Positions 8,256 to 17,681 are shown, counted from the stretch's first letter. The stretch is 24,538 bases of DNA from UBA5287 sp041672395 (GCA_041672395.1 JBAYZS010000035.1:1-24538); one strand, 5' to 3'. A program made the numbers and translations. The notes: generated by a model from the letters alone, not told the origin.

Positions 8256-9605
8256 ATGGAAAATCAAGAGCAATTAAATCAATCGAATAATTCTATAAAA
8301 ACAATGCGTATTTTATGGATCATTCGTGATGTTCTTCCGGATTTTCATCCTTTTGTGATAGGAAAACCAACAACAGGCGGGACATGGATTGCTCCTTTAT
8401 TTTATGCACTAAAAAACCAATCAGATGTAACGCTAGGATCTGTAACTCCTGTTTTAGACGGAATGGAGCAAAAGATAGATCTTGACAATATCTCTTATTA
8501 TGCAATTAAAATAAACGAAAAAGAGAATAGTTCATTTATGAACAAGACACTAGCAGAAAAATATCTCTCAATTATCAAGGATTTCAAACCGGACATTATC
8601 CATGTTCATGGTACCGAATACAATTTCGGACTACTGCGTAAATATGTATCTCCGCAAATTCCGATTGTCTGTTCAATTCAGAGTATTATTGCACCTTACC
8701 GTGATTGTCTTAAAAAGTTGGATACAACACTTAAACTGTGCCGTTATCGGTCTGTTAAAAACAGGTTCGGAAGGGGTGGCATTAACAGCGACTTGCGAAA
8801 GTGGAATAAATATTGTTCTGTTGAAAAAGAAATATTCAAAGTAAATCAGTATTTCATTGGAAGGACTTGGTGGGATAAGACTCAACTGCAGATTTTGAAT
8901 TCGAACACATCATACTTCTATGGGGAGGAACTGCTACGATCACCTTTTTATTATACTCAATGGGACTTGAATCAGTGTGAACGTCACAGAATATTTATTT
9001 CATCGGCTCAATATCCAATTAAGGGATTCCATATTTTATTGAAGGCGGTAGCTTTCCTGAAAGATGATTATCCTGATATAAAGATAGTGGTACCACTGCT
9101 ATCTATTAACATGAAATCATCCGGGATCAAAGATTGGATGATTGGAGAAGATTATAGTAATTATCTAAAAAGATTGATCAAAAAATATAAACTTGAAGAT
9201 AATATTAAAATGAGAGATAGTTTGTCAGCTTATGAGATGGCTAAGGAATTCCGAAAAGCACATCTTTTTGTGCTGCCATCGTTAATTGAAAACAGTCCAA
9301 ACTCTTTGGGTGAAAGTATGCTAGTCGGAACGCCTGTTGTGGTTTCTATAATGGGGGGGATCACTTCGATTGTTAGTGATAATGAGAGCGCTCTCCTCTT
9401 TCCTTCGGGAGATTTTTACTACCTGGCCTTTCAAATAGGAAGAATATTCTCTAACGATAATTTGGCTTTGAAGTTGAGCAAAAATGCACGACAAATAGCA
9501 CTAAAAAGACATGATGTAAAGCAAACATCAGAACAGTATTGTCATATCTATGAAGAAATAATTAAGCAACACAATGAAAGTATTAGAAATATTCCACGAA
9601 CTTAA
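8256..9605 (+). CDS. GT4-family glycosyltransferase
   Basis: This 449-aa protein has a GT-B fold glycosyltransferase pattern. The N-terminal Rossmann part contains ILWIIRDVLPDFHP and DFKPDIIHVHGTEY, and the C-terminal part carries LPSLIENSPNSLGESMLVGTPVV, where Glu345 and Glu353 form the EX7E motif of GT4 retaining enzymes. The first 16 residues before MRILW are polar and not conserved, so the ATG at 8304 may be the real start. The insertion with several Cys and basic residues (about 149-200) is unassigned. It probably adds one sugar of the repeat unit on the cytoplasmic face; donor and acceptor are unknown. Confidence 0.88.
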   Translation: MENQEQLNQSNNSIKTMRILWIIRDVLPDFHPFVIGKPTTGGTWIAPLFYALKNQSDVTLGSVTPVLDGMEQKIDLDNISYYAIKINEKENSSFMNKTLAEKYLSIIKDFKPDIIHVHGTEYNFGLLRKYVSPQIPIVCSIQSIIAPYRDCLKKLDTTLKLCRYRSVKNRFGRGGINSDLRKWNKYCSVEKEIFKVNQYFIGRTWWDKTQLQILNSNTSYFYGEELLRSPFYYTQWDLNQCERHRIFISSAQYPIKGFHILLKAVAFLKDDYPDIKIVVPLLSINMKSSGIKDWMIGEDYSNYLKRLIKKYKLEDNIKMRDSLSAYEMAKEFRKAHLFVLPSLIENSPNSLGESMLVGTPVVVSIMGGITSIVSDNESALLFPSGDFYYLAFQIGRIFSNDNLALKLSKNARQIALKRHDVKQTSEQYCHIYEEIIKQHNESIRNIPRT

Positions 9606-10692
9606 ATTCTCTGGGGCTGAAATTATGTATGCTGATGCCTCATCTTTTTTACGTGAAAAAGGTTGCGATTTAACAGCTATGGCAACAGCATCCAATTTTG
9701 GTGAATATACTTCTCATTTCAAACATGTCGGATATAATGTAATCCACAAACCTTATCCTGCCCGATGTAATTTTTTTGGACGGTTGCGATACTGGTTGAG
9801 TTTTATCCGTTATATTAAGAACGAAGCTTTTGATGTGATTCACATACACAGTCATTCTATGATGTGGGAAATGGCTTTTGCCGCACATCTGGCTGGGAAA
9901 CGTTCAATTTATACTTTCCACAGCGTATTTCCTTCTCACTCATACAGTTATCCGTATCACCGATTTCAAAGGTGGAGTGCAAAAAGAATATTTGGCTGTA
10001 AGTTTCAAAGTATTAGCGATTCTGTACATGATCATGAACTGACGTTTTATAACAATAGGACAATTAAAATATATAATTGGTATGGCAATAATCGGTTTTA
10101 TCCCGCTGACAATGAAGAAAAGGCAGAAGTGAGGAAAGAATTAGCTATTTCTCCAGAGGCATTAGTACTTATTTCTGTTGGTGGCTGCAGTTCGAACAAA
10201 AGACATTCGGATATTATCAAAGCGCTTCCTCGAATAATAGAAGATAACCCTTCTGTCGTTTATCTGCATTTGGGAATGGGCGAGATGGAAGAAGAGGAGA
10301 AACTGTTGGCAGCTAAACTTCAAGTGACAAACAATATACAATTTTGTAAAAATAAATCTGATGTAAGAAAGTATCTAATTGCTTCAGATTTCTATATAAT
10401 GTCCAGCGAACACGAAGGTATGCCTATAACTACAATAGAAGCTATGGCAAGCGGTATACCTGCCATACTTTATAATGTACCAGGTCTTCGTGATTTTAAT
10501 CAGCATGGCGAACATAGTTTGCTAATTCCAGAAGATTATGAAATACTAGCTTACAGCGTCATCTATCTTCGTTTGCATCCGGATGTGTCTATTCGGTTAT
10601 CTAATAACGCTAGAGAGTATGTTAATAACACATACAATCTACAGACTAATGTATCTGAAATTTTTAATCTTTATTCATCAAAGAAAGTATGA
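9574..10692 (+). CDS. GT4-family glycosyltransferase
   Basis: This 372-aa GT-B enzyme starts with MKVLEIFHELKFSGAEIM, the usual GT4 opening with a donor-site glycine loop. It has FDVIHIHSHSM in the N-domain and SEHEGMPITTIEAMASGIPA in the C-domain, where Glu281 and Glu289 form EX7E. The start codon lies 32 bases inside the preceding glycosyltransferase gene in another frame, and the stop overlaps wzy by 4 bases, so translation of the three genes is probably coupled. It should add a second sugar of the repeat unit by a retaining mechanism. Sugar identity is unknown. Confidence 0.9.
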   Translation: MKVLEIFHELKFSGAEIMYADASSFLREKGCDLTAMATASNFGEYTSHFKHVGYNVIHKPYPARCNFFGRLRYWLSFIRYIKNEAFDVIHIHSHSMMWEMAFAAHLAGKRSIYTFHSVFPSHSYSYPYHRFQRWSAKRIFGCKFQSISDSVHDHELTFYNNRTIKIYNWYGNNRFYPADNEEKAEVRKELAISPEALVLISVGGCSSNKRHSDIIKALPRIIEDNPSVVYLHLGMGEMEEEEKLLAAKLQVTNNIQFCKNKSDVRKYLIASDFYIMSSEHEGMPITTIEAMASGIPAILYNVPGLRDFNQHGEHSLLIPEDYEILAYSVIYLRLHPDVSIRLSNNAREYVNNTYNLQTNVSEIFNLYSSKKV

Positions 10693-12035
10693 TTAATATA
10701 AATAGACAAATCATAAGTCACGCTTTACCTTTCACTATTTTACTAATAGCAATTATTTCAATATTGTCTTTATCGAAACCGGGGGGTACGATTCTTGATA
10801 AATTGAATATTACTGTAGCATGGTGGATGATTGCTTTTATTATTTTGACAATATTCCTTTTCTCAAAATATTATTTTGTGGATTTAAGGAACAAGAGAAA
10901 TCTGCGATTTGTCTTAATATATCTTCTTTGGAATATTGTATGCATTATCAGAGGGATGTTTGTTGCTGAAATATATTGGGACTGGAAGGGTTTGATTGAG
11001 AATGCCATGGCTCTGATGTTACCCATTGTAGCTTATTCAGCTACAAACAAAACACTTGTTCAATCAACTCTATCAGTCTATATTTCTTATGCACTACCTC
11101 TTTTTCTGATTTTTGCATTTATGATAAGAACGGAAGCATTCGGATTCTATCTTATGCCAATTAGTTTTTTATTATTGTTTCTTCCTGCACTCACAAGGGC
11201 ACAAAAAGCACTTTTACTTTTGGTTACCGTTGTTGTTCTTACAGCAGATCTGGGAGCACGAAGTAATGTATTGAAATTCTCAATCCCTCTAGTCATTTTG
11301 CTAATATATTATTTCAGAAAAAGCATTTCTGTGAAAATGATTGAATCTATTCGCATTTCACTATTTGCTATTCCTCTGATACTATTCATCTTAGGCATTA
11401 GTGGCGTTTTTAATATCTTTAAGATGAGTGATTATTTTAAAGATGAAATTACTGCTATTGGAACAGATGAATCAGGTTCCCGTTCTGAAGTTGACATCAC
11501 TGTTGATACACGAAGCTTTATTTATTCGGAGGTGCTTCAATCAGCAATAAATAATCAATACTGGTTAATTGGAAGAACACCTGCAAGAGGGAACGACTCT
11601 TTTACCTTTGGTGCAATTGATTATGAGTTGACACGCAGAAACGAAAGATTGGGAAATGAAGTCGCAGTAGCCAATGTATTTACATGGACAGGCATTATTG
11701 GCCTAATTCTTTATATGTTGATTTTTTATAGTGCTTCATGGTTAGCCGTAAACAAATCAAAAAACATTTATACTCGAATGATTGGGATTCTTATAGCTTT
11801 TAGATGGCTATATGCCTGGGTGGAAGATATAAATAATTTTTCATTAAATTATTTCATGATCTGGTTAATGATCGGTTTGTGCATTTCATTTACTTTCCGA
11901 CAAATGACTAATATCGAATGCATAATATGGGTGCGTGGTATTTTTGATAGACGGTATGTTCATTACCAAAAACATTTGAACAAAAAAAGAAAAAATGAGA
12001 ATAAAGGAAATTGCGGTATTGATGACTTGTCATAA
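10689..12035 (+). CDS. wzy: Wzy-type polysaccharide polymerase (O-antigen ligase/polymerase family)
   Basis: This 448-aa protein consists of about 10-12 hydrophobic segments with a larger polar loop at roughly residues 240-320. The loop contains RSEVDITVDTRSFIYSEVLQ and a segment ending LIGRTPARGNDSF, placed before the last membrane helices, as in Wzy and WaaL-like proteins. Sequence conservation in this family is low, so the call rests on topology, length and position between glycosyltransferases in a locus that has wzx, wza and wzc. The polar loop is expected to be periplasmic and to hold the catalytic Arg residues. The tail is strongly basic (HLNKKRKNENKG) and overlaps the next gene by 41 bases. 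Confidence 0.82.
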   Translation: MININRQIISHALPFTILLIAIISILSLSKPGGTILDKLNITVAWWMIAFIILTIFLFSKYYFVDLRNKRNLRFVLIYLLWNIVCIIRGMFVAEIYWDWKGLIENAMALMLPIVAYSATNKTLVQSTLSVYISYALPLFLIFAFMIRTEAFGFYLMPISFLLLFLPALTRAQKALLLLVTVVVLTADLGARSNVLKFSIPLVILLIYYFRKSISVKMIESIRISLFAIPLILFILGISGVFNIFKMSDYFKDEITAIGTDESGSRSEVDITVDTRSFIYSEVLQSAINNQYWLIGRTPARGNDSFTFGAIDYELTRRNERLGNEVAVANVFTWTGIIGLILYMLIFYSASWLAVNKSKNIYTRMIGILIAFRWLYAWVEDINNFSLNYFMIWLMIGLCISFTFRQMTNIECIIWVRGIFDRRYVHYQKHLNKKRKNENKGNCGIDDLS

Positions 12036-12858
12036 CAGAAAATCTAAGACAATCACTTGTTTGAATTCTCTGTTCGAAGCAGAAGTGCCTTCTGATTGTC
12101 ACCTCGATGTATATCTAATGGATGACGGTTCTATTGATGGAACGGCAGAAGCCGTAAAAATGCTTTTTCCTACTGTCTCTGTTTGGCAAGGGAATGGCAA
12201 CTTATATTGGGCAAGGGGAATGCATTTAATCTGGGAAAGAGCTATGAAAGAAAAGGTATACGATGCATTTTTATTGATTAACGACGATGTACGTTTATAT
12301 CATTATTTCTTAATTAATCTATTAAAAACGGATGAATATTCGCTATCACATAATGGATGCAGTGGCGTTTATTCGGGTGCAACTATCGATAAAAATTCTC
12401 ACAAGATTACATATGGTGGATTAAAAATAAAAACCAACCATTTAATTGTTAGACTTATACAACTCGCACCTGCAGAATATCCTCAAAGCTGTGAAATAAC
12501 TAATGCTAACATTCTATGGATCAGCAAAATGACTGTAGACATCATTGGCATCTTTGATAAACGATTTATTCATGGCATCGCTGATTTTGATTATGCATTA
12601 AGAGCGCATAAAAAAAATATTCCAGTTTACCTATCACCATATGTTTGCGGTGAGTGTACTAATGATCATCCGACAAACTGGAAAGAGGGTAAAAGTTCTC
12701 TAAGAGAAAGGATTCTCTATTTAAAGAGTCCTAAAGGCTTAGCATATAATGAGTATCTCTATTATATAAGGAAGCATTTCCCATTTTATCTGCCCTACTC
12801 ATTTATAATGTTATGGATGAAAACATTTTTTCCTGTTTTATGGCATAGATTTAAATGA
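11995..12858 (+). CDS. GT2-family glycosyltransferase
   Basis: This 287-aa GT-A enzyme starts inside the wzy gene. The N-terminus IAVLMTCHNRKSKTITCLNSL is the nucleotide-binding start of GT2 enzymes. MDDGSIDGTAE (Asp43, Asp44) is the first acidic motif and LINDDVRLYH (Asn96-Asp97-Asp98) the metal-binding DxD-type motif. DFDYALRAHK near residue 197 matches the distal conserved segment. It resembles the rhamnosyltransferase-like branch of GT2 (GNGNLYWARGMH is a familiar segment of that branch), but donor specificity cannot be fixed. The action is inverting transfer to the growing lipid-linked unit. Confidence 0.9.
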   Translation: MRIKEIAVLMTCHNRKSKTITCLNSLFEAEVPSDCHLDVYLMDDGSIDGTAEAVKMLFPTVSVWQGNGNLYWARGMHLIWERAMKEKVYDAFLLINDDVRLYHYFLINLLKTDEYSLSHNGCSGVYSGATIDKNSHKITYGGLKIKTNHLIVRLIQLAPAEYPQSCEITNANILWISKMTVDIIGIFDKRFIHGIADFDYALRAHKKNIPVYLSPYVCGECTNDHPTNWKEGKSSLRERILYLKSPKGLAYNEYLYYIRKHFPFYLPYSFIMLWMKTFFPVLWHRFK

Positions 12859-12905
12859 TCATTCTATTGTTTTGGATTATTATCAACTAACTAAATGTAT
12901 TTAAA

Positions 12906-13871
12906 ATGCTTAACAATGTTTCCAAAGATTTATATAGGAGCAATTTTCGTACCGATACACACTTCTTTCTGTCAGAAGGATTTATAGAGGTAGTGAAAAA
13001 TAAAACGGAAGAGGTATTTCGATTTATTAAAGATGACGATACGTCTATTGGAATTATATTCGGTTTGAAAGAAAAGATACTTTTTAGCCCCTTCTCAGCA
13101 CCATTTGGTGGATTCCATTATACGCACGAATATATCTCTTACAACGTAATAAATGATTTTATTGCTGATTTAAAAGAGTATATAATTTATAATCAATTCA
13201 TTGGCGTTTATATCACATTACCACCTGAAATTTATCAAGAGAATATGAATGCTAAATTCATTAATTCTTTTATCAAACTTGGGTTTAACATGCAAACTCC
13301 AGATATTACAAATTGGATTGATCTTAAAAAGTTCGATGGTACTTGGAATAATAGAAAGGTTTATCAAAATATTAGAAAAGCTTATAGTAATCAACTTTCC
13401 TGCAGCATTACTACCGAAAAAGAATTGATGCAGGATGCATTCAATCTAATTTCCCAAAATCGGATTGGACAGGGTCGCAAAATACACATGACATTTGAAG
13501 AAATACTAGAATTGAAAAAACTCATTTCAATAGATTTTTTTATTGTAAAAAATTGTAATGGAGAATTGTCAGGTGCTGCAGTCATTTATCATGGTCATGA
13601 CTCTATTGTACAGGCTATTTTCCTTGCGGATGACATAAATAGAAGAGAATTGAGAGTAATTGATTTCATGTACATGAAAATCTTCGAATATTACAAACAA
13701 ATGGGGTTTGACTATATAGATTTAGGCACCTCTACTTCATGTGGTGAGCCAAATATTGGACTGATAAATTTCAAAGAAAGACATAATTGTGCTTCTTCCT
13801 TGAGATATTCTTTTATATGGGGTCCTAATGAGAACCCTTCATTCAGTTGTTGTCAGCAGGAAAATAAATAA
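12906..13871 (+). CDS. FemAB/GNAT-like acyl- or aminoacyltransferase
   Basis: This 321-aa soluble protein has the layout of the FemAB-like (tandem GNAT) family found in polysaccharide loci. A degenerate N-terminal GNAT half is followed by a C-terminal half with WIDLKKFDGTWNNRKVYQNIRKA, then ELSGAAVIYHGHDSIVQAIFLA and YMKIFEYYKQMGFDYIDLGTS, near the end of which the acceptor or cofactor usually binds. True FemABX proteins transfer amino acids from tRNA to peptidoglycan. Relatives in capsule loci are annotated only as GNAT-type. In this setting it may add an acyl or aminoacyl group to an amino sugar. It lies 47 bases after the GT2 gene, in one of the looser junctions of the operon. Confidence 0.6.
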   Translation: MLNNVSKDLYRSNFRTDTHFFLSEGFIEVVKNKTEEVFRFIKDDDTSIGIIFGLKEKILFSPFSAPFGGFHYTHEYISYNVINDFIADLKEYIIYNQFIGVYITLPPEIYQENMNAKFINSFIKLGFNMQTPDITNWIDLKKFDGTWNNRKVYQNIRKAYSNQLSCSITTEKELMQDAFNLISQNRIGQGRKIHMTFEEILELKKLISIDFFIVKNCNGELSGAAVIYHGHDSIVQAIFLADDINRRELRVIDFMYMKIFEYYKQMGFDYIDLGTSTSCGEPNIGLINFKERHNCASSLRYSFIWGPNENPSFSCCQQENK

Positions 13872-13890
13872 TTGTAAAAAAAATAATGAT

Positions 13891-14652
13891 ATGCTACACG
13901 ATTTTAATCTTTTCAATGGATCATTACAAGAGATAAATTCTTCAAAAATGCTTATTACTACTTTGAATGCTCACTCTTATAATACGTTGAAAAACGACAA
14001 TGTTTTCCGGGAAGCATTGCTATCGAGCGACGTACTTCTACCTGATGGAATCAGCGTTGTACTAGCTGTGCGTTTTTTAAAGGGTATACGAATAAAAAAA
14101 ATAGCGGGAGATGATTTATTCCGTTTTGAAATGCAACGAATACATAATAGTAAAGGGAAATGTTTTTTTCTGGGAAGTTCAGAAAATACACTTCATCTAA
14201 TTCAAGAAAGGGCTGAAAAGGAATATCCTGAGTTAAAAATTCATTGTTATCCTCCACCTTATAAAACAGAATTCAATGAAAATGAAAATCAAGATATTAT
14301 TAATGCCATAAATGAGTTTGAACCAGATGTACTTTTCATTGGAATGACTGCACCTAAACAGGAAAAATGGGCTTACAAAAATTTTGAACAACTGAAAGTA
14401 GGTCATATATGTTGCATTGGTGCTGTTTTCGATTTTTATGCGGGAACTGTTAGAAGAGCACCAGAATGGATGATTAAATTAGGATTGGAATGGTTTTACC
14501 GCTTACAAAAGGAACCACGAAGGTTATGGCGTAGATATCTTGTGGGTAACTTCTTGTTTGTTTCGAACATTATAAAAGAGAAGTTTCTGATTTTACATCT
14601 GCGAAAGAAACTGAACGATTTAAATACTGATGATATTATTTTAAAAAATTAA
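13891..14652 (+). CDS. WecG/TagA/CpsF-family (GT26) glycosyltransferase
   Basis: This enzyme (253 aa from the ATG at 13891) is of the WecG/TagA type, which transfers ManNAc, ManNAcA or a related sugar onto a lipid-diphosphate-linked HexNAc. Conserved parts are LITTLNAHSYNTLKND, LPDGISVVL, KKIAGDDLFRFEM and FIGMTAPKQEKW, followed by GAVFDFYAGTVRRAPEWM and the basic C-terminal tail GLEWFYRLQKEPRRLWRRYLVGN thought to hold the enzyme at the membrane. The frame is open upstream to an ATG at 13828, but that adds 21 unconserved residues overlapping the previous gene. The family's usual acceptor suggests that this is the second sugar added after the initiating sugar. Confidence 0.9.
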   Translation: MLHDFNLFNGSLQEINSSKMLITTLNAHSYNTLKNDNVFREALLSSDVLLPDGISVVLAVRFLKGIRIKKIAGDDLFRFEMQRIHNSKGKCFFLGSSENTLHLIQERAEKEYPELKIHCYPPPYKTEFNENENQDIINAINEFEPDVLFIGMTAPKQEKWAYKNFEQLKVGHICCIGAVFDFYAGTVRRAPEWMIKLGLEWFYRLQKEPRRLWRRYLVGNFLFVSNIIKEKFLILHLRKKLNDLNTDDIILKN

Positions 14653-14664
14653 GATCTTAAAGTT

Positions 14665-15336
14665 ATGATGGCCAATAAATATTTGAATCCGCATAATAAA
14701 TACTCTTTAAATCAGAAATTTAGAGAAAGAAGATTTCTTTTCTTTATCTCATTATTAGAAAAGATTGTAACTGATCATCCTGTGTCTATTTTAGATATTG
14801 GAGGAACTGAAATATATTGGGAAAGAATGAATTATACTGATAAAAATAACATAAGGATTACATTATTGAATCTGGATAAAGAACCAACTAAAAGTAAGAA
14901 TATCACAAGTATGAAAGGAAATGCTTGTGATCTATCTGTTTTCAATGATAAACATTTCGACATTATCTTTTCAAATTCAGTCATTGAACATCTTTTCACG
15001 TTAGAAAATCAGCAGAAAATGGCCAATGAAGCTATAAGAGTGGGAAAAAACTACTTTATACAAACGCCCAATTTTTATTTTCCAATTGAACCTCATTGGT
15101 TGATTCCTTTTTTCCAATTTTTGCCTTTTCAAATCCGAGTACTCCTTACAAGAAACTTCGATTTGGGAAACTACAAAAAATCAAAAAATATGACTGATGC
15201 ACAAGAAAGGGTTAGGGAAGTTAAATTGTTGACGGAAAACAAAATGAAAAGAATTTTTCCAAATGGGAAGGTCTATAGGGAAAGATTTCTCGGTCTTGTG
15301 AAATCAATAACAATGTATCATTTTCCTGATGCATAA
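14665..15336 (+). CDS. Class I SAM-dependent methyltransferase
   Basis: This 223-aa protein has the Rossmann methyltransferase core: motif I SILDIGGTE (about residues 41-49), a motif II acidic end in LLNLDKE, and FDIIFSNSVIEHL (motif IV, the Methyltransf_11 pattern), followed by NEAIRVGKNYFIQTPNFYFPIEPHWLIPF. The last segment, with its H-W-aromatic pattern, is common in methyltransferases of polysaccharide loci. It probably O- or N-methylates a sugar or an attached acyl group; the substrate cannot be told. A second ATG at 14668 is an equally good start. It is 12 bases after the GT26 gene. Confidence 0.82.
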   Translation: MMANKYLNPHNKYSLNQKFRERRFLFFISLLEKIVTDHPVSILDIGGTEIYWERMNYTDKNNIRITLLNLDKEPTKSKNITSMKGNACDLSVFNDKHFDIIFSNSVIEHLFTLENQQKMANEAIRVGKNYFIQTPNFYFPIEPHWLIPFFQFLPFQIRVLLTRNFDLGNYKKSKNMTDAQERVREVKLLTENKMKRIFPNGKVYRERFLGLVKSITMYHFPDA

Positions 15337-15396
15337 ATTATGTGTAACCAAAATATTAAAAATGAAAAAAATTATTGATATAATTTATTCAAAGAA

Positions 15397-15657
15397 ATGA
15401 AAACAGAAATTGAATTAAAACAAGTTGTTAGGCGCTATATAACAACGTCTTCATCCATGGATATCAATGCACTTGAAGATAGTATGCTAATATTCAATCT
15501 AGGATTACTCGACTCTATGGGGTTGCTCTTTTTGATTGATTTCATTAAGGAAGAATTTGATGTGGAAGTAAAAGACAGCGAATTAATTGAGGAGAACTTC
15601 CAATCTGTGAATAATATCGCAACTTTTATTTACAAAAAATTACAGAATGGGAATTAG
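15397..15657 (+). CDS. Acyl carrier protein
   Basis: This small acidic protein (86 aa) has the four-helix carrier protein pattern. LGLLDSMGLLFLIDFIKEEFDVEV contains the Asp39-Ser40 phosphopantetheine site (LDSMGL instead of the usual DSLDxVEL), followed by VKDSELIEENFQSVNNIATFI as helices III and IV. Being specialised and next to an AMP-forming ligase and two amidation-type enzymes, it is not the fatty-acid AcpP. It more likely holds the activated acyl or aminoacyl group used to decorate the polysaccharide, as DltC does in teichoic acid D-alanylation. A phosphopantetheinyl transferase is not in the window and would be supplied by the host. Confidence 0.9.
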   Translation: MKTEIELKQVVRRYITTSSSMDINALEDSMLIFNLGLLDSMGLLFLIDFIKEEFDVEVKDSELIEENFQSVNNIATFIYKKLQNGN

Positions 15658-15701
15658 ATCATATTGATTTTCGACATTAAGAATAAACTCTACTTTATAT
15701 T

Positions 15702-17681
15702 ATGTGCGGAATAGCTGGTTTTTACTCGAAAAAAGACAAAGAGGAGGCCTTGGATATTTTAAGTCGCATGCTTAGCTTGATAAAATATCGAGGCCCAGAT
15801 GAAAGCGGGGCATATTTTTCTCCTGAAGTGTGTTTAGGAAGTGTGAGACTGAGCATTATTGATTTAACAACAGGACAAATGCCGATATCTAACGAAGATA
15901 ACTCTCTCTGGATTATTTTTAATGGCGAAATATTTAATTATATAGAATTGAAAACGAAATTGATTAAAGCCGGACATAATTTCAAAACTACAAGTGATAC
16001 AGAAGTGATTCTTCACCTTTATGAAGAATTTGGTGTTGATTGCCTAAACATGTTAAATGGTCAGTTCACTATCGCTATATGGAATTGCAAAATGCAAGAA
16101 CTGTTCCTTGCTAGAGATAGGGTCGGAATTAGACCCCTTTACTATACTTCAACAGAGGATGGTTTTGTATTTGCATCAGAGATAAAGTCACTTTTTGAAT
16201 ACCCTAAAGTAAAACCAAAAATTTCGTCTAAATCTTTATCACAGGTATTCACTTTTTGGACGACTCTCACTCCTTATACGCTATTTGAAAATATATATGA
16301 AGTGTCTCCAGGAGAATGTATAAAGATAAACGAAAGCGGAATTCATCATCATACATATTGGGAATTGCCAATTTATAAACCAGATGAATATTTAGAAGCT
16401 GACCTAGACCTTTGCATTAAAAAATTTGATGCACTTTTTTATGATTCTGTTCGTTTAAGAATGCGCTCAGATGTAACAATAGGAGCATATTTGAGCGGGG
16501 GTATTGATTCTTGTACTACAACAATGTATATTAAAAACTTTATTAGTACGAGTCTTCGTACCTTTTCTATTGGTTTTACTGAAAAGGAATTCGACGAATC
16601 TTCTTTTCAAGAGTTAGCTGTAGATTATCTTAAAACTATTCATTATAAAATTAATTGTAATGCTGATGATATAGCCAAAAAGTTTCCAGAAGTGATTTGG
16701 CATGTTGAAACTGTATTATTACGAACTGCACCTGTTCCTATGTTTATGTTATCGGAATTGGTAAATAACCATAATATAAAAGTTGTAATCACTGGGGAGG
16801 GAGCTGATGAATTACTCGGTGGATACAATATTTTTAAGGAAGCGGCCATTAGGCAATTTTGGGCAAAGCAACCAAAATCTTCTTACAGACCATTATTATT
16901 GAGTAAACTTTACCCTTATCTTAATCAAATGAAATTGATGAATGGATTCAGTCTAAAATTATTTTTCGGATACAAATTGGAGGAGACGAATTCTCCTGTA
17001 TATTCACACCTTTTGCGATGGCATAACACCTCGCATATTCAAAATTATTTTTCAGAGGAGACAAAAGCTGAATTAAAAGACTATGATCCAATCAATGAAT
17101 TTGTCGAGAAATATAAGGGGAAATTAAAAGGTGCAGATCTTATGTCACGTTCTCAATGGATCGAAATGAAACTATTTATGTCGGGTTACTTACTGTCTTC
17201 ACAAGGCGACCGAATGTCAATGGCACATTCAATAGAAGGACGATATCCTTTTCTGGACCACCGTATTATCGATTTTTGTATGAAACTTCCATCCAATTTT
17301 AAAATGAACGGACTAAATGAAAAGTTTTTACTTAAAAAGATGATGAACAAGAAATTACCTCAACAGATTATTCAAAGAGCAAAACAACCATATCGTGCAC
17401 CTTTATCTAAATGCTTTATTTCAGAAAATCCACCGGATTATATTGAGAATGCTATATCCGAGAGCAGTATCAGAAAGGGTGGCTATTTTGACTTCAACAA
17501 GGTGAATTTACTTATAAATAAACTGAAATCAGGAATACAAGTGTCAGAGATTGATAATATGGCATTTATCGGAATTCTCTCAACCCAGTTGCTATATTCG
17601 ATTTTTGTGAATAAATCTGCTATCACGCTAACAGAAAGTGAAAATATTATTATTGACAAAATTATTATTGAAAACCAATGA
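15702..17681 (+). CDS. Asparagine-synthase-like glutamine-dependent amidotransferase
   Basis: This 659-aa protein has both AsnB domains. The N-terminal class II glutaminase starts MCGIAGFYS, so Cys2 becomes the nucleophile after Met removal, with KYRGPDESG, RLSIIDL and FNGEIFNY following. The C-terminal ATP-pyrophosphatase synthetase has the PP-loop SGGIDS (265-270), ITGEGADELLGGY and SIEGRYPFLDHRI. It is about 100 residues longer than E. coli AsnB. In place of a housekeeping-like segment near residue 565 it reads RAKQPYRAPLS. In surface-polysaccharide loci such proteins can amidate uronic acids (WbpS-like). Here no sugar dehydrogenase is present and the neighbours are an ACP, a NAD-synthetase-like enzyme and an acyl ligase, so amidation of a carrier-bound acid is an alternative. 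The target is inferred. Confidence 0.88.
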   Translation: MCGIAGFYSKKDKEEALDILSRMLSLIKYRGPDESGAYFSPEVCLGSVRLSIIDLTTGQMPISNEDNSLWIIFNGEIFNYIELKTKLIKAGHNFKTTSDTEVILHLYEEFGVDCLNMLNGQFTIAIWNCKMQELFLARDRVGIRPLYYTSTEDGFVFASEIKSLFEYPKVKPKISSKSLSQVFTFWTTLTPYTLFENIYEVSPGECIKINESGIHHHTYWELPIYKPDEYLEADLDLCIKKFDALFYDSVRLRMRSDVTIGAYLSGGIDSCTTTMYIKNFISTSLRTFSIGFTEKEFDESSFQELAVDYLKTIHYKINCNADDIAKKFPEVIWHVETVLLRTAPVPMFMLSELVNNHNIKVVITGEGADELLGGYNIFKEAAIRQFWAKQPKSSYRPLLLSKLYPYLNQMKLMNGFSLKLFFGYKLEETNSPVYSHLLRWHNTSHIQNYFSEETKAELKDYDPINEFVEKYKGKLKGADLMSRSQWIEMKLFMSGYLLSSQGDRMSMAHSIEGRYPFLDHRIIDFCMKLPSNFKMNGLNEKFLLKKMMNKKLPQQIIQRAKQPYRAPLSKCFISENPPDYIENAISESSIRKGGYFDFNKVNLLINKLKSGIQVSEIDNMAFIGILSTQLLYSIFVNKSAITLTESENIIIDKIIIENQ

